A DNA stretch of 64,000 bases, taken from contig CM024761.1 of assembly GCA_014218235.1 (NCBI GenBank), positions 92,687,648-92,751,647 of the forward strand. The letters run 5' to 3'. This DNA comes from Colocasia esculenta (Eukaryota; Streptophyta; Magnoliopsida; Alismatales; Araceae). Below, piece after piece: positions 1-9,307 of the stretch (position 1 is its first letter; every line of letters begins with the position of its first letter). The notes beneath the pieces are model-generated. The model was not told the DNA's origin. It saw only the letters and a program-made list of their open reading frames with translations, and ran no database searches. Made by a program: the position numbers and the translations under genes.

Positions 1-1574
1 TGCATGATCAAATCTGAAATCCATGTCATGTTCTATGTGGACTTAGTTTAAGAATGGCATGAAACTGAATGTTTAATTTCTATAAATGCATGTGAATTCA
101 GAAAAATGTGAAAATTTGTATGTGTGTTATTATACCCGAAAACAGCATGTGGTAAAATTTTTGGGAAAATTTGATAACAATAGCCTACACTATGAGATTT
201 TCATGTGAAAATGAGTATAAACACATGTATCATGATTAAGGTTAGATAAGGTGTGTTCCAATTAATCCATGAGAGCTACTAAATGCTTGAATTCTGTTAT
301 TAGTAGCATCATGCTAGGGATGAACAGAACCATGTGCATAAACAAGAAAGTGTGAAAATCATATGTGAAACATGTGTTGAATCGGAATGTGTAATGTGTA
401 AAATGTGCCGTGTGTGACACTGCTTCCATAGAGGGCTGTGGAACTGTATCATGGAAAAGTCCCCATGAGAAGGTTCAATGTGTTAAGATATCCTAAGGGC
501 ATTAGGATGAAATCCTGGAGGTGGACAAGTACCACTGGTTAGGGTGGAGACGTGTTCTCCCGGTCTGCGCAGTGCCAAGAGTCATCACTGTATTGCCTAG
601 GTGATGTGCTATGTGTTATGTGTATGTGATGTGTCCTTCTAGTGGTGGTTTGGACTATGTGTCACGGCAAATAAATTGTGAAATGTGTATATGTGAACAT
701 GTGTAAATTGTGTATATATATGTGAGCATGCAAATGTGAAATGTGAAATCATGTGAACCATTTATGTTAGAATGTGAACATATGTACATGTGAAATGCTT
801 GAAAAATGAACCATGTGAAATATGGGAATGCGTAACCATGTGAAGTGAATGTGTTAGGATATGTTACGTAAATTCATGCTATGATATTTCTAATCCCATA
901 TAAATTGCTATCATGTTATAGTCAAATTGGAAGTGTAGTCTTCATGTGATTAAATGAGTAGAAAGCATGTGATAGGAAGTGTTATTTGAAACATCTTAAA
1001 CCATGTACCATGTGTTTTGATTTTGTAGAAATACCATGATAGGTTGTCTCTCATAAATGTTCAAGCATGCTATATGTTGCCTTGCGAATTGAAATAGTAG
1101 ACCCTACTATGATGTATGCATGAATGATGTGTATGGAGCTACTTGCTGAGTCTTTTAGACTCACTCCTTGCTTCGGCGTACAGGTGTAGTTGGTGACACA
1201 CCTTTGGAGATTAGCTGGTGGAGTTGACGTAGTGCCCCTTTTTGTTTCATAGTATGTGAATTGTAGCTTGTACTAGAGTTATCATTATGTAATTGTGGAC
1301 AAACGATGTATTAAATGTAGAACTTAAATTTTGTGGACAATGTAGCTTGGTTTAATTTCAATTATGAAAGTTTAGTCTTTTATTTTATGGATCATGTATG
1401 ATAAATGTGGATGATGAATGTGATGACAGTTAGTCCTTTACTTCCGCGGCTCTGTATCTATATTTGTGTATATCTCAATCATGTGATAGTGTTGGGTAAA
1501 TGTCCCACTGTGATAACCTTTACTATACCGACGTGGGTTGGTATAACCGTACCGGTATAATGAGGGTCGTCTCA
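1..1574 (+). mobile_element. 3' part of a family-A-like Ty3 LTR (element I)
   Basis: This AT-rich stretch matches the downstream half of the LTRs at 3904-6716 and 19058-20855. It has the same conserved block (about 409-660: GACACTGC, the hairpin TAGGAT/ATCCTG, CTGCGCAG, TGCCTAGGTGAT). It also has the same end region: a GTCCCACTGTGA stretch near 1502, a GGTTGGTATAACC-like motif, and a terminal GAGGGTCGT. The terminus reads CGTCTCA instead of the CGTTACA of its relatives, so I place the end near 1574 with an uncertainty of a few bases. The next bases are mid-LTR sequence of the E family, so this LTR was inserted into an E-family LTR. The 5' part is outside the window, so solo LTR and full element cannot be told apart. 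Confidence 0.75.
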
Positions 1575-2841
1575 TACACACTCTCTCTTGACTTGGACAA
1601 ACTCTCCGTCGGATACTCCTTCTTTCGGACTAGTGAATCCTTGTTCAAGGCCTCCGTAAGTCTTCTCTGTCCATGGATTCCCACATGGTCGACGAGCTAG
1701 TTGTACTCTAACACCTTTGATACCCTTTTAGGGATCAATACGATCCGAACAACTATTAGAAGTTTGCTCTTATCTTGAATCACGCCGGACCTCTGGACCT
1801 GTGTGTAACATGGCCAATGGAAGGGTAGTGAATTCCACCTGACTGCCAACACCGTACGCGTGTGTTGTGCAACTGCTACTATCGCCTGGTTACTCAACGT
1901 TTCATGTGCAATTGACCAGTAGTTCTCATCTATTCTCTACTCGCTCGTCTATTCACGTTCACTCTGCTATCTCGTCTATTCATCTAGTGCTCTCATCTAT
2001 TTCTTGGTACTCTCTATTGGCCATTGACTGATTGTCTAAACATAAACAATATAACCAATGCCTGGCAATATATAAACGGCCCGATCTAGTCCTGGGATGT
2101 GCGCCCGAAAGTGCTAGTGCCCATGGGAGTTAAATGATCTGAGTGTTTGGCATTACACTCAAGTGCTATCTATCTCGACTATCTAAATGACAATCGAAAG
2201 TGTTATATTCTCTTGTTGTCAATTGACAAAAAGTGGTATATTCTCTCGTTGTCCGTTGACAACAAAGTGCTATGCTATACTCATTGTGCTATTACTATAA
2301 TCTGTGCTATTTGCGCTATGGCCATCCCGCTATTTTGTGCTATACTCGACACTTGTGCTATATTTGGAAAGTTGTGCTATTTTGTTCACGTGCTATCCTG
2401 CTATCTTTTACTTGACTCTCTCGCTCTATCATTAGTTATTCTGCCCTTTAATGCATTAATTATTTAAAGCCTTCTTGACTATTGAGATTTAAGTCCCACT
2501 GGGCATTATCGCTCACCCTGCGTTATTTGTCGTTGTGTTCTCTTGAGAGACCGAGGATGACACATACACTCAAGAGGACGGGAACGACTAGGAGTGAAGA
2601 GTACCCTTGTGTCTTAGTACTATGTTAGAGTGTTAGTTAGTCCTTTGCTTTTATTCAATGTAATTGGTCCCTATAGAAAGGCTCTGATATTAGTGGTTGT
2701 AACTAGACATTGGAAATTATTAATGAGAAGAATTTGCATTAGTGTTTATTTCTTGTTCACTGGTGAGATGTCTAGTACTCACTCTGTACTCGTTTATTTG
2801 CAATTGCCTCGCGTTCCGATATTCCGCGTCGGGGTGTGACA
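1575..2841 (+). mobile_element. 3' part of an E-family Ty3 LTR
   Basis: The sequence is collinear with 61923-63188, the 3' part of the E LTR, and has practically the same length (1267 against 1266 bases). Shared landmarks are the CTCTTGACTTGGAC start, the GGACTAGTGAATCC stretch, the run of GTGCTAT repeats (2160-2410), and the terminal CCGCGTCGGGG..GTGACA. It ends exactly where the integrase frame of element A resumes, so it is an insertion into that integrase. The missing 5' part should lie left of the window, beyond the LTR that interrupts it. No coding function is seen. Confidence 0.85.
2160..2410 (+). repeat. GTGCTAT iteron cluster in E-family LTR
   Basis: About ten copies of a short motif, TGTGCTAT and variants, are irregularly spaced over 250 bases. 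The same cluster occurs in both LTRs of element E (about 45725-45930 and 62540-62745). The spacing is irregular, so it is not a simple tandem satellite. Confidence 0.7.
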
Positions 2842-3855
2842 TCAGTTAAGGGAAATGACTCGATTTGGGTGATTGTAGACCGTTTCTCCAAGACGGCGCA
2901 TTTCTTGCGTATGAAGAAGAAGCAGTCCGTAGAGAGTTTGGCTAGGTTGTATATCGGTAGCATTTTGAGGTTGCATGGTGTGCCGAAGTCGATTATTTCT
3001 GATCGAGACCCGAGGTTTACATCGAGGTTGTGGCAGGGTCTTCAGGATGCTTTGGGTTCTCAGCTGAAGCTTAGTTTGGTGTTCCATCCCCAGATAGATG
3101 GCCAGTCCGAAAGGACTATCCAGATGCTCGAGGATATGTTGAGAGCATGCGTGCTAGATTGGAACGGTGATTGGGAGCGTCATTTACCTCTTGTGGAGTT
3201 TGCCTACAACAACAGTTTTTATGCGAGCATTGGAATGGCTCCGTTTGAGGCTTTATATGGGCGGCCCTGTAGATCTCCTTTGTGTTGGGAGGAGACAGGC
3301 GATAGGCAGTTGATAGGTCCGGAGTTGGTGCATGAGACTTTGGATAAGATTCAGCTTATTAGGTAGAGACTTGTTGCGGTGCAGGATAGGCAGAAGAGTT
3401 ATGCCGACAACAGAAGGAAGGATTTGGAGTTCGAGGTGGGCGAGCATGTTTTTCTGAAGGTTTCGCCTACCCTAGATGTTGTCAGGTTTGTCAGGCATAG
3501 CAAGTTGAGTCCTAGATTCATTGGCCGGTATGAGATTCTTATGCGGATGGGCAGCGTGGCTTATGAGGTAGCTTTACCCCCAGTGTTAGCTAGTGTTCAC
3601 CTAGTTTTCCATGCATCTATGCTCAGGAGGTATGTACGGGATCCATCACATATTATTAGTCATGAGCTAGTGGAGATTCAGCCAGACTTGTCATATGTTG
3701 AGCAACCAGTAGCTATCCTTGACCGAAAGGTTTGGCACCTCAGGAACAAGAGTATTGCATCCGTGAAGGTGCTTTGGCGGAATTTCTCGCGAGAGGAGGC
3801 TACTTGGGAGCTTGAGGATGCTATGACGAAGAAGTATCCCCAATTGTTTGGTTAG
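2842..3855 (+). pseudogene. pol: Element A: Ty3 integrase C-terminal half plus chromodomain
   Basis: One reading frame covers the second part of a chromovirus integrase. In order it holds the end of the catalytic core (VDRFSKTAHF, then SDRDPRF with the second catalytic Asp, then the region of the catalytic Glu), the GPY/F-like tail (LSPRFIGRYEIL) and a C-terminal chromodomain-like segment (VLWRNFSREEATWE). Integrase inserts the cDNA, and the chromodomain is known in this clade to steer insertion to heterochromatin. The frame is broken once by TAG at 3364-3366, in the context IR*RL. The natural stop is TAG at 3853. The 5' part of the gene is cut off by the E-family LTR at 2841. The polypurine tract follows within 40 bases, as expected for this clade. 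The same TAG position is a stop in copies B and D. Confidence 0.9.
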
Positions 3856-3890
3856 TATGTCGTTCGAACTTCGAGGACAGAGTTTCCTTT

Positions 3891-3903
3891 TAGGGGGAGA
3901 TGG
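3891..3903 (+). other. Polypurine tract of element A
   Basis: The tract TAGGGGGAGATGG lies immediately before the TGTAAGGCCC start of the 3' LTR. It would prime plus-strand cDNA. The same tract precedes the LTRs of B and D. Confidence 0.85.
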
Positions 3904-4159
3904 TGTAAGGCCCTCGAACTTTGTTCATTTTACTTGAACCTTGTTCATGTTATGTTTATATATGTATATATATATGCATAGGATATTCGTTGTAAGTAAC
4001 ATGTTATTCATTTATTTATGTACATACATGTTTAATTATGTACATGTTGTTTTATTTAATTTTGTACATATTATATTTAAATAATATTGTGTATAATGTA
4101 TGTACTTAATATGTGAATGCATGTTTATTCAATTTTCTGTGTTCTGTCCGAAATGCCAG

Positions 4160-4283
4160 TTGACATCAATATCCCTTGACGTTGAGGTCTGGTTGATGGC
4201 AACCAGTGTGCCATTGACTCAGTGTCGACGTCCAGATCGATGGACACTGACTTTCTGTAATCGACAGCACATGTGGACGTCGA
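4160..4283 (+). repeat. Hairpin array upstream of TATA box (LTR A, U3)
   Basis: Four consecutive inverted repeats are visible. They are TTGACATCAA/TTGACGTTGA (4160-4185), TTGATGGCA/TGCCATTGA (4193-4217), GTCGACGTCC/GGACACTGAC (4224-4251) and TCGAC/GTCGA (4261-4283). Arms are 5-10 bases with some G.T pairs and mismatches; loops are about 6-13 bases. Homologous arrays occur in LTRs B (29468-29590), C, D and F. Confidence 0.7.
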
Positions 4284-4405
4284 CTTCTCCATTTTTGTTG
4301 CGATTTCAAATCGATAAACGGCTACGCTTTTCCTGGTTCTTGTTTAGGAAACTACCCTCCAACGGTAGGAAATCCTATGTAATGCTTACCCTGACCTCTC
4401 TAGCC

Positions 4406-4412
4406 TATAAAA
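4406..4412 (+). promoter_or_regulatory. TATA box of LTR A
   Basis: TATAAAA occurs in the context AGCCTATAAAACACC, about 500 bases into the LTR. Family members have TATA-like boxes in equivalent places: TATAAAA at 39310 in F, and on the minus strand near 33314 in D and 26726 in C. Transcription would start about 30 bases downstream, giving a long R/U5. Confidence 0.7.
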
Positions 4413-4802
4413 CACCTAGCTTTGGGCGAGATTAGGTCTTTTGGCTCTTGAGAAAACCTAGGGCTTTTTGGTGAGAAAACCCGATCTTTGGCGACTTTGA
4501 TTTGGCAATTTTGTGCGTCTTCCGACGATCTACATCGACTGGAAGGAGCTCTTGACATTGAGGAAGCTTCCTCGACTCCGGAGACTCCCCTGTGAAGGCG
4601 TGAAGACCGGATATCGGAGGAGATTTGTGCCTCTTCTTAGCTTGGCCGAGGAGAGCTTCAACGACTAAATTAAACCATTCGACAATTTTTCAAAGGCAAG
4701 TAATCGAGGGATTTCATCCCTGCACATGTCCTTTAGGTCCTAGGATTTTTGTGGAATTTTCCTCATGTCCTGGAACCCCCAATTCATCAAGTTATGTGCG
4801 GT

Positions 4803-4888
4803 CTGTCTGCACTTTCTACAGACAGGAACATGATGGCAAGCATGCTGCCGTCAAGATCCTGAGTTGGCGGCAACCCCCTTGCCGCCAA
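4803..4888 (+). repeat. Hairpin array downstream of promoter (LTR A, R/U5)
   Basis: Three hairpins sit in a row: CTGTCTG/CAGACAG (4803-4825), TGATGGCA/TGCCGTCA (4831-4853) and TTGGCGGCAA/TTGCCGCCAA (4864-4888, ten perfect pairs, five-base loop). The first reads CTATCTG/CAGATAG in D, a compensatory change. Equivalent arrays are at 30150-30237 (B), 26218-26312 (C, minus), 32800-32910 (D, minus) and 39725-39834 (F). Confidence 0.75.
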
Positions 4889-5599
4889 GTTCTTCAGGTT
4901 TTTTAGAACAAATGTTTTGATCTCTGTGTGATGATTTTTGATCTTCTAGTTGTCTGTTCATGCTGTAAATTTTATGGTTGGTCAAGTACAGTTAGTAGGT
5001 CATAACATGAGGATTTGTCAATTTCCCGAGCATGATAGAAATTAGGGTAATTTCTATAATCATAAAATAAGCATGATCTACCTGTGTTAATTCTAAATAA
5101 ATTGATTCGTTGCAAGTTAGGGTTTCAGAAATTTTCCATGTTTTTATGATAACTGTTTTCAGGTATTAGAACTGTTAGGTACGAATGTGTTGTTGTGAAC
5201 CTTGTTTAAATGAATAAATTGCTAAATTAGCATGAAGTCTATTAAAATTATAAAAATTCACTTTACTGTGCAAAAAATCTAAAAATTTAGGTATGTGATG
5301 TATATCCTGTGTGAAGCCTATGATAAAAATTTCATGCTGTATTGACAATAGTAGGCACTGCTATTAGTTTAACGAGGGCAATTGACCACGTTAAGCATGT
5401 TAATTTAAATTATGTGAAATTTAGTGATTAACAACATGATTAGGATTATGTTATGATTTAATTATCACTGTGAAATACAACTATTATGTTATGTAAACTG
5501 AAGCATGTGTAATTATTTAAAAGTGCATGTAAATGTGTTAAACAATGCATGTGAATTATGTAAACAATGTGATAAAATGTGATAATGTGTGATATGTGC

Positions 5600-5830
5600 C
5601 GATATTGACACTGCTACCATAGAGGGCTGTGGAGCCGTACTGTAGTAAAGTCGCTATGGGAAGGCTCAATGTGTTGTGATATTCTATGGGCATTAGGATA
5701 AAATCCTAGAGGTGGACAAGTACCGTTGGTTAGGGTGGAGAGGGCTTCTCCCGGTTCTGCGCAGTTAACCAAGATTCATCACTGTGTTGCCTAGGTGACC
5801 GGTATGTGTATGTGATGTGTGTCATTCTTA
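5600..5830 (+). ncRNA. Candidate structured RNA block conserved in family-A-like LTRs
   Basis: This block is far more conserved between LTRs than the AT-rich sequence around it. Homologues are at 409-660, 19760-19985, 24215-24430 (minus), 31880-32100 (minus) and 40632-40830. Visible pairings are CCATAG/CTATGG, TAGGAT/ATCCTA with a three-base loop (5694-5708), GGAGA/TCTCC, a CTGCGCAG palindrome, and ATCAC/GTGAT-type arms around TGCCTAG. Two of these show compensatory changes between copies. It would be transcribed in the long leader. Its function is unknown. Confidence 0.5.
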
Positions 5831-6716
5831 TGGTCATTTGGACGATGTGTCATGGCAATTAAGTGTAAATAGTGTGAATATGTTAATGTGAATATGTGAA
5901 TTGTGTAAATGTGAAATATGAGTATGTGATAGTGTAATGTGAAGGTGTTAGCATGTGAAAAGATGTGAATTTGTAAAATTGTGATTTGTTTATATTAAAA
6001 CAGCAAGCTAAACATGTGAATAAGTGTTATCATAGTATGTGAAAATGATTAGATATCATGCTAGGGGTGTTATTTACCTTGTACATATTTCCATGTTCTA
6101 AATTTGTCGAATTGCGCAATGATATGAATAGAGTTGAGCTATGAATCATGATATATGTTATGTGTAGAAAGCATGTGTAGGCTGTTTATGGTTAATTGTA
6201 AATTGTTATAAGCATGTACCATGTTTTCTTCCTTATTGTTAAAAGATAGCTTGTGTATGTGATATGTGTAAGGGTGCATCTTTGGATTGCTTGCCGAGTC
6301 TTTTTAGAAGACTCATACTTGCTTTGGCGTACAGGTGAGACAGATGTCCCTGTTCTTGAGGAGGACATAGTTAGGAGCGACTCCGAGCGCGAGGAGTAGC
6401 TATTCTTGTGGACTTGCTACACATTTGCTTTTCTTTCATTAGTATGTAAACAATGCGATTGTATATTTCATATGGACAATGTATTTCTTTTGGACATGTA
6501 ATAAGGTGGACTTTATTATTTCTTTTATTGCTATATAGACTGTGGATTATGTGATGATGACGGAATGAGAATATTTATTTACTTTCACTGTACTCTTTTG
6601 ATATTTTTGTACATCTCAATCTATTGTATAGTGTTGGGTAAATGTCCCACTGTGACGGCGCCCTTTGTACCGACGTGGATTGGTATAATCATATCAGTAT
6701 ATAGAGGGTTGTTACA

Positions 6717-7738
6717 GCATCATACCCCTTCATATCTAAGCAAATGAGATCGACAGGGAGATTTTTCCCTCCAATTGTGGTTTCACATCTAGGTAGGTAG
6801 TGTGTAAATTCAGATTCAGCGCTAATGGGAGATGCTACAATGATTTTGGATTTCATGGAGACTGGTTTCACAGGTAGAGTTGCAACAAATGCGGTGGAAA
6901 CAAACGAATATGCCGCTCCAATATTAATGAGAACAAAAGCAGGTAAGGAGTGAATAAGAATGGTACCTTCCACCATACCCCCTTCCTCGGGTAGGTCAGC
7001 TTCTATCACAGCATTAAGGCGTCCCTGACGCCGTGGTATGTTTTGTGCTTTTCCTGGCTGGTCCTTCAACATGGGACAGTCAGGTATATGGTGATCACGA
7101 CCACCACATTTCAAGCAAGCTCCGAGCTTTTCTAGCATTCCTCAGCTCAGTGTCCAGGCTTGTCGCAGAATCGACAGTTCTCAGCTAACTGTCTTCCTTC
7201 TATCTTAATCTTCTTTTCTATGCTATAATCTTTCCCAGTGCCTAGCCTTTTGTTGTTGTTGTGATAGTTGTTGTTGTTGTTGTTGCAGAAGGTTGCTGCA
7301 TTATTGGCTGCTCCCTTCTTGACAATAATCGGCTTTGCAGTTTCCTTTCCCCTCATGCTTTCCACTTTGGCCATGGTATCCTCCACTAGTTGGGCTCTCT
7401 GGACCATCTCAGCATAGGTGCTGATGTTGTGTGGTCCCAACCTTTCGATGAACATGGGCCAAAGCCCATCCATAAAACGACTGGCCTTCAATCTCTTACT
7501 TCCCACTAGATGTGGGGCATACATAGCCAAACGAGCAAACTGAGATTCATACTCAGCCACAAACATACCTCTTTGTTTCAGTGTGGCAAATTCTGCCGCC
7601 TTCTTTTCCTTCACCCTCTCAGAAAAGTACTTTCCCCAGAATATCTCCAGGAAACCTGCCCACTCCAATTCTGCCACATTAGGTAGGTAAGCCGACGTGG
7701 CCTTCCACCATGCCCTAACATCCTTACTAAATTGCAAT
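6717..7738 (-). pseudogene. gag-pro: Element H: Ty3 gag C-terminal part and protease start, antisense
   Basis: Read on the minus strand from 7738, the capsid part of a Ty3 Gag (WWKATSAYL..KYFSERVKEKKAAEFATLKQ) is followed by an Asn-rich linker. Then come two zinc-knuckle-like motifs (CRFCDKPGH, interrupted by a stop near 7147, and CLKCGGRDHHIPDC) and the start of the aspartic protease. The usual DTGA active site reads NIGA, so the protease would be inactive. The gag resembles that of element E, so H probably belongs to the same clade. The left end is cut by the LTR of A in the middle of the protease. The right end stops inside gag at a junction with a SIRE fragment; it is not an LTR boundary and implies a deletion or rearrangement. 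Confidence 0.85.
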
Positions 7739-7975
7739 GGTCACTTAGTCATTTACGTCAGTCATGTATCTTTCCTTCTATCATTTTCACTTTATGTCAT
7801 GCAATGGTCATCTTTTGTAACAGAGTGTCTTGCATGTTAATGAATGAAAAACCTCAGTTCCTTTGCTTAAATCTTTTCCATGTGTGCATAATGTGTCTTT
7901 TTGAATGTTGTCAAAAGGGGGAGAATCATCAATGTGCATAAATTGAAATTTTGTCATCATCAAAAAGGGGGAGAA
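7739..7975 (+). mobile_element. Extra 3' internal fragment of a SIRE element
   Basis: The sequence is nearly identical to 17574-17810, the region between the env-like part and the 3' LTR of the SIRE element. It ends in the same polypurine tract (AAAAAGGGGGAGAA). It lies directly upstream of the LTR at 7976, where an intact insertion would have foreign flanking DNA. The LTR at 7976 is therefore also the 3' LTR of a second, mostly deleted SIRE copy, as expected from unequal recombination or a tandem arrangement. Confidence 0.85.
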
Positions 7976-8213
7976 TGTTGGGTTTACATGTGCTTTAATG
8001 TTTTTGATGATGTGATTATAATGAACATTGCAATTGATGATGATACAATGACTTATTTGTTAGAAACAAGAATGACATGATCAAGTGACAAGATGAGATA
8101 ATATGTATTCATTATATCTCACTTATAATGTTTTCAAATGTAGGTTGAATACATACAAGTCAAGTACCCAAAGTCCACTTCAAAAGGTCTTCAAAAAGGC
8201 TCCAAGACACCTC

Positions 8214-8399
8214 CTGTCGATAGCAAGACAACCCCCTGTCGACAGATGGACATTCCAGGAACTGGAAAACAAAATGGAACAATAGCTGTCGACAGCCCTA
8301 GGCTGCCTGTCGACAGGCCAGTGGTTCAGCAACATGAAGACTTCTAGAAAACCAGAACTGCGCAGTAGCTGTCGACAGCAGCAAGTCGGCTGTCGACAG
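8214..8399 (+). repeat. Three CTGTCGACAG palindrome pairs (SIRE 5' LTR)
   Basis: Six copies of a 10-base palindrome are grouped in pairs: 8214/8236, 8286/8307 and 8369/8390. Spacers within a pair are 11-12 bases, and pairs are 72-83 bases apart. The first copy is CTGTCGATAG. Since each arm is self-complementary, each pair can fold into a 10-bp hairpin. The 3' LTR repeats the set (18049/18071, 18121/18141, 18203/18224). Confidence 0.9.
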
Positions 8400-8487
8400 A
8401 CGTAGTTTTGGAAACTTCCGATGGTCAAGATATGATCCATGTTTTGGGTGATTCTTTCAAGCACGTCTCTCCATGTTTGGACACCCA

Positions 8488-8496
8488 TATATATAG
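8488..8496 (+). promoter_or_regulatory. TATA-like box of SIRE LTR
   Basis: TATATATAG lies about 90 bases after the last palindrome pair and is followed by a plausible 5' UTR. It is also present in the 3' LTR near 18323. Confidence 0.6.
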
Positions 8497-9234
8497 ATCA
8501 TAAAGGGCTATTTTTGCAGGGAGAGACCACAACTCCAAAACCCTAAGCAAGACTCAAGAGAGAAAGCTCCCATCTGCTGCTCTGCTTCAAGCTTCCGTTC
8601 AGAACAAAGAAGAAACATCTTCCGAGCGGAGTTGAAGTCAGGTTGTCCACAACTCCAGCTTCTCCATCAGTTGATCTACATCCAAACGAAGCCTGAAGTT
8701 GTTCTGGACTACCAACGAGAAGAGTTCTTCATCAGGATTTGTTCTTTCAACTCAGAACTCTTCTTTGTTGTCGTTCCTTCTATACTTTTGTGTGTGTGGT
8801 TGTGTTTCAAGCATTCCTTGTGCTTGATTCACGTGGTTTAAGTTGTTTTGATTGTGTGTTCACATCAAACAACGTGTGTGTGTGAGTTGTAGTGTTGAAC
8901 TCGCTCATAAGCAGTTGTTTCTGCATGTGTGTGTGGACGATAGACGTAGGATACACAAGTTGTGTACTCCGAACCACCTTAAATCATCGTGTATGTGGTT
9001 TGAACGTTTTACGTTAGTTGATTGGTAGACATGTTGATCTCTCACACGCAAGATAACTTGCTATTCTTTCTATCTATAATTAACACACATCTTGATTCAG
9101 TTTTAACTCTGTTTAAGATATCGATGAATCTGTGTCTCCATCGAAAAGAAGGCTATAATATTTTTAATTGGGAGTAATCTATTCAACCCCCTCTTCTAGA
9201 TTACCATAGTAGGCAATTCCGCACATCTTTCAAT

Positions 9235-9246
9235 TGGTATCAGAGC
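9235..9246 (+). other. Primer-binding site, SIRE
   Basis: TGGTATCAGAGC is complementary to the 3' end of plant initiator-Met tRNA. It starts nine bases after the LTR, within the spacing seen in SIRE-type elements. Confidence 0.9.
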
Positions 9247-9307
9247 TCGGTTTCTCCGATTTTCTGATTTATTTATTTGATCATATGATCAGAAGATTCT
9301 AGATCTC

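Larger units (their letters stand above)
3904..6716 (+). mobile_element. 3' LTR of Ty3 element A
   Basis: This 2813-base LTR begins TGTAAGGCCCTC and ends GGGTTGTTACA (TG...CA). A TATA box is at 4406. A hairpin array lies upstream of it (4160-4283) and a second one downstream (4803-4888). The family-conserved block is at about 5600-5830, in an AT-rich background of degenerate ATGTGAAATGTG-like repeats. The bases just outside the right end continue an antisense Ty3 protease gene (H), so A was inserted into H. The A 5' LTR and most of its internal region are not in the window. Confidence 0.93.
7976..9225 (+). mobile_element. SIRE element, 5' LTR
   Basis: This 1250-base LTR begins TGTTGGGTTTAC and ends ATTCCGCACA. 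It is nearly identical to the LTR at 17811-19057. A TATA-like stretch (TATATATAG) is at 8488-8496. Three pairs of a CTGTCGACAG palindrome sit just upstream of it. The initiator-Met primer-binding site follows within ten bases. Confidence 0.95.

Noticed and set aside
4625..4906. Open frame in LTR A covering the R/U5 hairpins
   Set aside because: The same place in LTRs B, C, D and F is not open and the translation is not conserved; the hairpins explain the conservation.
8214..8399. CRISPR-like reading of the regularly spaced SIRE palindromes
   Set aside because: Units are pairs of a 10-base palindrome inside plant LTRs with no cas genes; spacers are constant between the two LTRs.
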